Of a stretch of DNA of 55,621 nt, positions 26,256 to 34,600 are shown piece after piece. The position numbers and the translations under genes are program-made. Source of the stretch: a virus; IMG/VR virus record IMGVR_UViG_3300033153_013781, positions 1 to 55,621 of that record; one strand, 5' to 3'. The notes under the pieces were generated by a model that was not told the origin of the DNA, ran no database searches, and saw nothing but the letters and a program-made list of their open reading frames with translations. Position 1 is the first letter of the stretch, and each line of letters opens with the position of its first letter.

Positions 26256-26495
26256 ATGGAAATAGATCCTACACCATATCTTGGAGTCGTTGGAGCTATT
26301 ATTATGTGGTTTGGGCTAATTTTTGTAATTAGCATTATCAAAGGTTTTATCGTTCAGGGTACATCTATTGCGATTTCAGAATGGTTGTTAAAAGTTGGTG
26401 ATGAAAACTCTCAGGAGCGAATTTGTCGTTGGCTCGGAGATAAAGAGAAGATTCTTGCACATTTAAAAGAAATAAAAGCCAAGGAAAACTCTTGA
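26256..26495 (+). CDS. Single-pass membrane protein
   Basis: 79 residues from the ATG at 26256 (AAGGAG at 7 nt). Transmembrane helix at about 9-32 (VVGAIIMWFGLIFVISIIKGF), then a soluble helical tail. Function unknown. Confidence 0.6.
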   Translation: MEIDPTPYLGVVGAIIMWFGLIFVISIIKGFIVQGTSIAISEWLLKVGDENSQERICRWLGDKEKILAHLKEIKAKENS

Positions 26496-26519
26496 CATTT
26501 TGACGAAACGTGGTATAAT
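26492..26519 (+). promoter_or_regulatory. Consensus sigma70 promoter
   Basis: TTGACA (26492-26497), 16-nt spacer, TATAAT (26514-26519), overlapping the end of 26256-26495 and serving 26541-27020. Confidence 0.85.
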
Positions 26520-26540
26520 GACGAAAATTGGAGAAAAATC

Positions 26541-27020
26541 ATGAAAATGACGCTTTCAAAAGCTATGAAACACAAAAATCGGGTTGCCCAGAAAATCTCA
26601 AAGATTTCGGGAGAGATCCAAAGTCACAACAGCATTCTTAATGTGAATGAACCCGAAGTGAACGTATTGAAGCTAAACAAAGCAAGGACCATTCTCGTAG
26701 AGTATTTGGTGAATCTAAAAACAGCCATTCACAGGGCATCGGATAAAGTTCGTCATGACATCTTCACAATGTCTGAATTGCGACAATCGATATCTTTTTA
26801 TCGTTCAATCAATACTCAACATGGCAAAATTCAGTCTCATAGTTTTGGGTCTGGAGATGATTTTATTGAGTACAGAGCAGCTATACGCAGAGATACAGTT
26901 GAAAGCTCTGTAAATCTATTAGAAGCTTCGATAGATGAAATTCAAGATAAGCTTGATGCATTTAACGCGACTGAAATAATCGATATCAATGTTCCAGAAG
27001 AGATGTCTCGTCCTATTTAG
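26541..27020 (+). CDS. DIP1984-like coiled-coil protein
   Basis: 159 residues, long amphipathic helices (LSKAMKHKNRVAQKISKISGEI; TMSELRQSISFYRSI). The layout resembles the DIP1984/septicolysin-like family of bacterial helical proteins, whose role is unclear. It has its own strong promoter and a GGAG ribosome site. Confidence 0.55.
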   Translation: MKMTLSKAMKHKNRVAQKISKISGEIQSHNSILNVNEPEVNVLKLNKARTILVEYLVNLKTAIHRASDKVRHDIFTMSELRQSISFYRSINTQHGKIQSHSFGSGDDFIEYRAAIRRDTVESSVNLLEASIDEIQDKLDAFNATEIIDINVPEEMSRPI

Positions 27021-27289
27021 GGTGCGGACTTTTGGGAGTGTTGAAGCGAACGGAATAATGTGGCGTTGTTTGATGAAAATCATACAATGAAACCTATGCA
27101 ATGGGTCAACCTATATCGTGATCTGAATTCAAAATTCACGATTTAAGGATGCAAAATTCAGGGCATACCAGCCGACATCAATATGCAAAATTCCATTCTG
27201 CTACAACTTTTCGAGTCGCTTCGGCGGCTAGCTTCAACCTCCCTCTTCTTTTTCTCCTTCTATGTATAATTAAGAGAAAGGAGATTGTT
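27021..27289 (+). other. Intergenic gap with tiny reading frames
   Basis: 269 nt without a convincing gene. Two very short frames (10 codons, and a 19-codon MKPMQWVNLYRDLNSKFTI linked by ATGA) are present. A TATAAT at about 27264-27270 may be the -10 box for 27290-27682. Nothing else seen. Confidence 0.35.
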
Positions 27290-27682
27290 ATGGGAGAAAG
27301 CATTATTTTTCCGTCATTAACGGATCAGATGGTTTTGGGGGTATTCAAATATCTTGTTGAAGCGGAGTTGCGTAAAAGCGTCCCTGGCCACACAGATTTT
27401 CGATTTGGTTGTCAAGAAGGAATGATAGCCTCAATGGTCATTATGTTTGGACAAGCAGACGACGCTGTTGCGGAAAAGGCGTATGATCAAGGTGTTTCTT
27501 GGTCACACATAATTGGTGACATCAAAAAAGATTTACAAACTTGGGAAAATGCACTCGAAAATATGGAAAACCATACGCAGGTTGATTTCGAAAGTTTGCA
27601 AGATGCTGTAGACAAAGCTGTAAATGATTATGCTCTAAAGCATCCCAAGAAGCTTGGAGATGCTCTACGAGTAAACCTCTAG
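27290..27682 (+). CDS. Hypothetical protein
   Basis: 130 residues from the ATG at 27290 (AAGGAG at 6 nt). Helical and acidic, no family recognised. Upstream in-frame codons are rejected because the ribosome site fits this ATG. Confidence 0.6.
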   Translation: MGESIIFPSLTDQMVLGVFKYLVEAELRKSVPGHTDFRFGCQEGMIASMVIMFGQADDAVAEKAYDQGVSWSHIIGDIKKDLQTWENALENMENHTQVDFESLQDAVDKAVNDYALKHPKKLGDALRVNL

Positions 27683-27692
27683 GAGCAAGATA

Positions 27693-28820
27693 GTGTTAAG
27701 CCCAATTGGTAATCGACGCATTAAAGCTAAAAAAGATGCGTTTGTTAAATTAGTAAATGAACACAAAGAGAAAAAATGGGTTATTTGTAGTCACGATAAT
27801 CCTGATCCAGATTCAATTGCCTCATGTTTAGGCATGTCTCATATATTAGGTTTTCTCGGCGTTGAAGACACTGTTGTAACTTATTGTGGAGAGATTAGTC
27901 ATCCTCAAAACAGGGCAATGATTAATGTTCTGCAATTAATAATTACCAAATGGGAGGATTTAGAACCTCCTGACAACGAGGCAATTTATGTTTTCGTAGA
28001 CTGTTCTTTTGGACAAAAGAATATGTCTATTAAACAACAGATGCCTAAAATTGTGATTGACCATCATAAAATACCCACGAATAATAAAGAGGTTCTTTTT
28101 TTGCACGATGAAGTTGGAGCGTGTTCTACTCTTGTTTTGGATTTAGCGTTATCAGTAACGCAAGAGGCAGAGGCAGAGGCAGAGGCAGAGGCAGAGGCAG
28201 AGGCAGAAGATAAAGAAGAATTGCAATGTTTCGATCCTGACGAGGATGGTACTAAAGAATTAGCTACAGCGTTGGCTATTGGGATAAAGACGGATACGTT
28301 GGATTTTTTAAATGAGACGACAACGCCAGATGATTTTCAGGCGTTTCGCTTATTGGGTAGACATCTGAGTGATGAGAAATTTGGAAGAATAGTTAATTAT
28401 GAATTTCCTCCTTATGTGCTTGACTATGAGCAGACGGCATGGGAGAATAAGAGACCTGAATTCCAGCCTCATTTTATCACTGGTTTGGGATATATCGACG
28501 CAGCTCAGTCGGATTGTATTCCAACGATTGCCGATAAATTTATGCGTATTCAGGGCGTACAAACGGTTGTCGTTTATGGAGTTGTAGAAAATGGAATAAG
28601 AGCGAGTGTACGAACTTCAAGTGCATCTTTGGATTGTCAAACGCTTTGTGATGATGTTTTTGGAAAAGGAAATGGCGGCGCAAAACATGGAATTGGCGGG
28701 GCGTACGTCGCGTTTAATGTATTTTTTCCGCAAGAAATGAGTGATGAGGATCGTAAATCGCTGTGGATTTTAATAAAATCTCAAGTCGAAGGTCGATTTG
28801 AGAGAGCAACTAATAAATAG
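27693..28820 (+). CDS. DHH-DHHA1 phosphoesterase
   Basis: 375 residues from a GTG with AGGAG. HDNPDPDS (residues 34-41), the DHH box VIDHHK (122-126) and a C-terminal DHHA1-type GG-x-x-H-GIGGAYVAF mark the NrnA/GdpP-like DHH family, manganese-dependent phosphodiesterases that degrade short oligoribonucleotides, pAp or cyclic dinucleotides. A phage copy may recycle nanoRNA or destroy cyclic nucleotide alarm signals of host defence. Between the two domains lies a (Glu-Ala)n linker from a 6-bp repeat. Confidence 0.82.
   Translation: MLSPIGNRRIKAKKDAFVKLVNEHKEKKWVICSHDNPDPDSIASCLGMSHILGFLGVEDTVVTYCGEISHPQNRAMINVLQLIITKWEDLEPPDNEAIYVFVDCSFGQKNMSIKQQMPKIVIDHHKIPTNNKEVLFLHDEVGACSTLVLDLALSVTQEAEAEAEAEAEAEAEDKEELQCFDPDEDGTKELATALAIGIKTDTLDFLNETTTPDDFQAFRLLGRHLSDEKFGRIVNYEFPPYVLDYEQTAWENKRPEFQPHFITGLGYIDAAQSDCIPTIADKFMRIQGVQTVVVYGVVENGIRASVRTSSASLDCQTLCDDVFGKGNGGAKHGIGGAYVAFNVFFPQEMSDEDRKSLWILIKSQVEGRFERATNK
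28164..28205 (+). repeat. 6-bp tandem repeat (GAGGCA)7
   Basis: Seven perfect copies inside the DHH gene, encoding a Glu-Ala linker. Length changes keep the frame, so this is a tolerated microsatellite. Confidence 0.92.
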
Positions 28821-28862
28821 GAGAATCCTAAAAAAGGACGTATGTAATTAGGGAGAAAAATT

Positions 28863-30609
28863 ATGTCAGTATTAAATAATGACGTTTTATGGCTTACCAA
28901 ATCATGGTTAGCTCATGATTCGAAAACTGTTGAAGATTCATTCAAGACAGTCTGTTCGGATCGTGGACGCTTTCTGGACAAGGATTATACCCCTTATGAT
29001 ATTGGAAGCTGGATTAATCTCCCTGTTGAAGACGGAAAAGAATTCATTCAACTTTCTCGTACGCGAATTAGGGTTCCGGAAATTATGTTATTGGCGAACT
29101 ATAATCACATTCCAGTAAGGACTGTGGTATTTTGTCGTAGAAATATTTGGCGTCGAGACAGAGGGCGTTGTTTTGTTCCAGAGACTCTAATCTTGATGGA
29201 AAATGGAGGATTTCAACCAATAAACTCCATTGAAGTAGGTGATAGAGTTTTAGATGCAGAGGGGAATGTGCAAGATGTTGATTTTGTTTTTTCTAAGCAC
29301 ACAAATGATGACCTCGTTGTTTTGCGTCATCGAGGCAATGGAGATTATCTAACTTGTACTTCAGATCATAGGATTTTAGTTTCTGATAAAAATTTCAACA
29401 CCAAATGGGTAGAAGCTGGAGATATTACTACTAATGATTACTTGTTTGAGTTGAGTCAAGTCCCTCATCTCCAAAATATCCAAAATGGCAGAATTCCTCG
29501 TCCTTTGGATTTAAACATAATTTGTAATGCTCTGAAGAATTTAAAATATACTGATCATACTGTTAGAGATTATAATCGAAAGACGGTACATCGTCATGTA
29601 TCTATAGATGAAAAATTAGGACGTTTTGTCGGATACTTTCTTGCTGAAGGAAATGTATTTGATAACCGTGTTACTTTCTCTTTGCATATTGATGAAGACG
29701 ATTTTGCAAGTGATATACAGAAACTTATAAAATCTATTTTTGATGTAGATGTTTCTCTGAAAAAGTTCCCGGACAAACACTTACAGCAGGTAATTTGTAA
29801 TTCTTCTATTATCGCCGAATTTGTAAGAAATTGGTGTTTTCACAATGCCGAAAAAAGAGTTCAATCAAAAGATCTTCCAAGAAACTATTTAAAAGGTATT
29901 CTCTATGGGATATTACGAGGGGACGGAACTTTTAATGAAGATCAGTTCCGCGCGACTTTGATGATGAAGACAGAAAATTTAATTCGTGATATTTATCTGG
30001 TATCACATTTATGTGGTATTAGAGCAACTTTGTCAAAAACTGGACGCCGAAAGGATGGTCGCAGTTATAAAAGTGTTATATATAATGCTCAAGAATTTAA
30101 CAAAATAGCACAAGTTTGTATGTTAGAAAAAAAACAGTACACTAGAAATAGCAAAGTTTATATCTAAAGTAACTTCTGTAGCTCGTATGCCATATAGCGG
30201 ATTAGTCTATGATTTGCAAGTTAGTGGATCACACACTTATGTGGCTGATTTTGTTTGTGTTCATAATTGTCAATATTGTGGTTTTGAACCAAGGGTTGAC
30301 GATGTAACGATGGATCATGTCCACCCAAGATCAAAGGGTGGCTTGTCTACGTTTGACAACGTGGTTCTATGTTGCACCGCTTGTAACCTTAAAAAGGGCA
30401 GCAGATCGCTTGCGCAAGCTGGTATGCGACTTCAAAAGTTGAAGAGGTATTCTAACGGAGAATGGGGTACGATTCACTATGACATTCCTAAACGTCCTAT
30501 GTGGAATCCTCTGTATGCTTTGAGGCGTAGGACGTATCCGAAATCTTGGGGAGCGTTTTTGAAGCATTTTGATGAGTCCCTATATTGGGAAGTAAAACTG
30601 GAGGAATAG
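28863..30609 (+). CDS. HNH nuclease interrupted by an intein, frameshifted
   Basis: Exteins: residues 1-102 end ...IWRRDRGR, and after the intein CQYCGFEPRVDDVTMDHVHPRSKGG...CCTACN continues (30268-30609). Joined they make an HNH protein of about 216 residues with two CxxC pairs. The intein sits exactly before the first zinc Cys, so the nuclease is inactive until splicing. The frame breaks inside the intein: a run of eight A at 30127-30134 puts the end of the intein and the C-extein one base out of phase. A sequencing error, a real mutation or slippage could explain it. Confidence 0.82.
29169..30267 (+). other. Intein with LAGLIDADG nuclease in the HNH gene
   Basis: Starts CFVPETLILMENGGFQPINS (block A, Cys1), block B with TCTSDHRI, two LAGLIDADG motifs (GYFLAEG and GILRGDGTF), and ends YVADFVCVHN before Cys+1. 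Length 1,099 nt, which is 366 codons plus one, so exactly one surplus base fits the A8 run. All splicing residues (Cys1, block B T-x-x-H, His-Asn, Cys+1) are present. Confidence 0.88.
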
Positions 30610-30821
30610 TGGAAGCGATTATTGATTTTTTAATTTCCAGCAAAGCGATTATTGGTGCTGTTGTTGGTCTCTTAGAAGGCGTAGTCGTTCTGATTAATCT
30701 CTGGCGTAAATTGACTGTAAAAAATGAGGGAGAAGTCGATGTAATGTCGGCTTCTCCTTCTAAATTTAAGGCTTTTATATGGGTTTGCAATCCTGTTAAT
30801 GTTTTTCGTAAACCCAAATAG
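30609..30821 (+). CDS. Small membrane protein
   Basis: 70 residues from the GTG at 30609 (overlapping the previous TAG, GGAGG 4 nt upstream). Hydrophobic segment EAIIDFLISSKAIIGAVVGL then LEGVVVLINLW, i.e. one or two membrane helices. Function unknown. The 30822-30870 gap holds a TATAAT box and the leader of the deformylase. Confidence 0.55.
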   Translation: MEAIIDFLISSKAIIGAVVGLLEGVVVLINLWRKLTVKNEGEVDVMSASPSKFKAFIWVCNPVNVFRKPK

Positions 30822-30870
30822 TTTCCTTGTATAATATGCTCTCAACGAGAATATTATTAAGGAAACTGAA

Positions 30871-31602
30871 ATGCCCGAAATTGTTACTGATCATGAAGTC
30901 CTGCGTCGAAAATCTGAGCCTGCCAATGATTTAGAAATTGGCGATCTTATCCAACAATTATCTATTAGCATTCCTGCCCATGCTCTGGGACTTGCTGCCC
31001 CTCAAATTGGTATTCATAAGCGCATCTTCCTGGCGAATCTTTCGTCTGGTTCATTTGCTTTTATTAATCCTGAAATAACATGGACAAGTCCCGATAAAAT
31101 TCCATCTGAGGAATCTTGTTTATCATTACCGGGAATAAATCGTTGCGTAGAAAGACATTCACAAGCAACTGTGTCATGTTATAAGCTTATAGACATGAAA
31201 ACTGGAGATGTCGTATTCGATCCAGAGCCAATGAGATTAAAAAATCGTGATTCATTTATTGTTCAACATGAAAACGATCATTTGAATGGTGTGTTAATAA
31301 TAAATTTACCTCTTGTGATGACAGTTGAAGCAAAGCGATTAGCAAAAGAAGAAAACAGGAAGAAAAGAATACAAAAATCCCGCCTTAATAAACCTCCCCC
31401 AAAGCCTCCCAAAATGAGCACTTCGAATTTAATTAAGAAGAAACGTAAAGCAAAAAAAACAAAGAGAGAGCAACGTACTGCAAAACGGCAAGATAAGATC
31501 CGTGTCGAGATTCAAGAACGTTTCAATGCGGAGAAAAAAGGTCTTTTTTCTAAGAGTGAATCTTCTACATCTGACGCTGCAAATGAGGTTAAGCAAGACT
31601 GA
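30871..31602 (+). CDS. def: Peptide deformylase with basic C-terminal extension
   Basis: 243 residues. The three PDF motifs are present: GLAAPQIG (40-47), ESCLSLPG with Cys83, and QHENDH with His133, Glu134 and His137, so a catalytic metal site is complete. PDF removes the N-formyl group from new proteins, and phage copies are known, especially in cyanophages. The extra 95 residues after 148 are Lys/Arg-rich, unlike usual PDFs, and may bind the ribosome or RNA. Confidence 0.92.
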   Translation: MPEIVTDHEVLRRKSEPANDLEIGDLIQQLSISIPAHALGLAAPQIGIHKRIFLANLSSGSFAFINPEITWTSPDKIPSEESCLSLPGINRCVERHSQATVSCYKLIDMKTGDVVFDPEPMRLKNRDSFIVQHENDHLNGVLIINLPLVMTVEAKRLAKEENRKKRIQKSRLNKPPPKPPKMSTSNLIKKKRKAKKTKREQRTAKRQDKIRVEIQERFNAEKKGLFSKSESSTSDAANEVKQD

Positions 31603-31698
31603 TAATATGTTTTTGCCGAGCTCGAAAACAGAGGCAGGAAATGACCTTGCTTTGGACAATTTATACCACTGCGAAATTGATAATTATAGGAGATGCCC

Positions 31699-34600
31699 AT
31701 GTCGCCATTGACGCCCGTTGCTCAACAAGTGTGTGAAAAACGTTACTTTCAAAAAGATAAAGATGGAAAAATAATAGAGGATTGGAGCCAATTGGCTTCA
31801 CGCGTAGTTAGCCATGTTTGTAAAAATGAAGACGATGATTTTCAGAAGAATATTTATGATCTAATATATAAGACAGAATTTTTACCCAATTCACCCTGTT
31901 TAGTAAATGCTGGAACTACTACCAAAAGCAAAGGTTTAATGGCATGTTTTGTCACTAAAGCACCAGAAGATTCGTGGATAGGAATGTTGGAAAATATTGG
32001 TAACTTTGGACATATTGCCAGACAGGGTGGTGGTTGCGGGGTAGATTTTAGTAAAATCCGTCCTGAAAATGATCCTGTTTTTGGTTCAACCCATGCCAAA
32101 GCATGTGGACCCATTGAACACATGAGAATGATTTCTGAAGTTATGAGTTCTATTACTCAATCTGGATTTCGTGGCATGGCCTGTTGCTCATATGATACAT
32201 TGATTAGCACGGACTCTGGATTTATTCAATTGGGAGAAATCGTCGAACAAAGCATGATTGGGCTTGGCATTCATACTCAATTTGGACCTGCCACAATTAC
32301 TAATGCTTGGTGCAATGGAGAGAAAGAAGTTTTTGAAATAATTACTGAAAAGGGTAATAAAATAAAACTTACTGGCGATCATAAAGTCTATGTAATTGAT
32401 AGATATAACGGAAAAAATCATGGAAAACTTACCAAAAAAATAAATCAAATTGGGGTGTGGAAAGAAGTTAAAAATATTGATCTGCAAAATGATTGCTTAG
32501 TTCTGAATCTAGATGAAAAACCTTTTGCAGCCAAATATCAATATGTCAATGGAATTAAAGTGGATGAACAATTATCATCTTTAGTATCTTATACGAAGTG
32601 TGATGGGCTCTTCAAAAGGTACAATAGTTGCCAAAGATTGGAACTGGCGCTAGATTCTAAAGAATCCATTGATTATTTTATGATGACTGAACATGTTCAT
32701 TTTAATCAACTTCCCGAACGAAGCAATGGAATAACAGTTTTAAGAAAAGAAGGCAAATCCGTAGAGTTTTTGAAGTATTTTGGAGAATTCGGAACATATC
32801 ATTGCGATATTCCTTCTGTTATATTTAAATCTCCCAAAACTGTTGTATCGTCTTTTATTCAAGCTGCATTCGACGCAGAAGGCACAGTGGATGTAAGCGA
32901 TGATAGGTGTCGTATTATAACTGGTATGACTAGCATTGAATTTGTTGAAGATTTACAAATTCTTTTAGGCATGTTCGGTATTCAAAGCCAACTAAGACGA
33001 GATGTAGTACATGTGAATAAAGATGGAATCACCCGTCATAATATGCATTATCTAAGCATTAGTAATAAATGGCACGTTAAAAGATTCATGGAAGAAATTG
33101 GATTTTTGTCGAATCGCAAAAATGAAGCTGCAAGAAAAGCATTAGAAAAAATGAATTTTGATAAAATTGGACGTGGCAACACTCCTTCTGCCAAAATTAT
33201 TCACCGAATTGCTCGGATAGATTCTTTGGGAGAAATGCCCGTTTATGATATATCTACTTCTAATGAAACTTTTTTGGCAAACAATTTAACTGTTCACAAT
33301 TGTATGTCGTGTTTACGTGTTGATCATCCGGATATTCTGAAGTTTATTATTTGCAAACAGCGTGATAGAGCTTTAAAAACTTTGTTAAAAGAAGATATTT
33401 TCAATCATTATGATGCCCTAAAAGGGAATACGGATGAACAACTGAATGTAGTTCTAGATAAATTTATTTCTAATTTTAATATTAGTGTGTTTACAACTGA
33501 TGATTTTATGCAAAAAGTAGAAAATGATGAAGAGTATGATTTGGCATTCAATGACAAAATCTATCAAACAGTTAAAGCTCGCGATATTTTTGATATGATT
33601 GTTAAAAATGCTTGGCAAAATGGCGATCCAGGCATGTTGTTTCATAATACTATTAATGACGGTCCTTATAAATATTCTAAACAAAAAATTACAGCTACAA
33701 ACCCGTGCGTTGTTAAAGGCTCTTTAGTTGCTGGAGCACTTGGATGGGAGCCTGTTGAAGATATTAAAGTTGGGGATAAAATTTTCTCCCAAGGTCGTTT
33801 GGTCCCGGTTACAAGCATAGAAGTAAATGAAGACCACAAGGTTTTCCGTGTTGAGTTTACTGATGGTGATTATATCGATGCGACTGCTGCACACCGATTC
33901 AAGTGTGTAGTTGATAAACAGTACCAATATCTTCGGTTGGACGAAATAGGAGAAGGACACCGAGTTGTTGTGGAACCTATTGATATTGACCAAATGGAAT
34001 ATAGAGGCATAGGATACTTGACATCTTATGCTCTGAATAACAAAGAAGAGTGCAAAGGTAACGACGAATTTTGGTCGCAAAGAGATTTAGGATTGCTTGT
34101 AGGAGCTGTCTTAGGGGATGGCTGTTTTACAGAACGCAAGACAAATCGAAAAATGGTTGATGTTTCCTTTGGAAGAGCAGAGTCTGATTGGCAGTCGAAA
34201 TACTGCGAGCTTTTAAAAAAATATGGTGTTTCGTATTACAATGAAACTACCAACCAAACTATCAGAGTTCGAAGTAATTATCTTCTGGAAATACTTGAAC
34301 ATGCGGGAGTGCAACGTAATAAAGCTCCTAAAAAGAAAATTCCAGATAAATTTATGCATTCTAACGATAAAGAATTGCTGGCGGGAGTATTGGATGGACT
34401 GTTTAGTACAGACGGGAATATGTCTCTCAAAAAAGACAATCCGATGCTTCGACTGACTAGTTCTAGCTACGAAATGTGTCGTCAGGTACGACGTGTCTTA
34501 CTGTCGTTTGGAATCCATGCAAAAATATACAAAACAGAGAGAACGTCACATATTTACGACGATCCGAATTGTGGTCCTCGGGAAATATCTTCTGAAAATC

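Noticed and set aside
30720-30765. Terminator in 30609-30821
   Set aside because: GGAGAAG/CTTCTCC forms a hairpin, but no U-tract follows and the frame continues through it.
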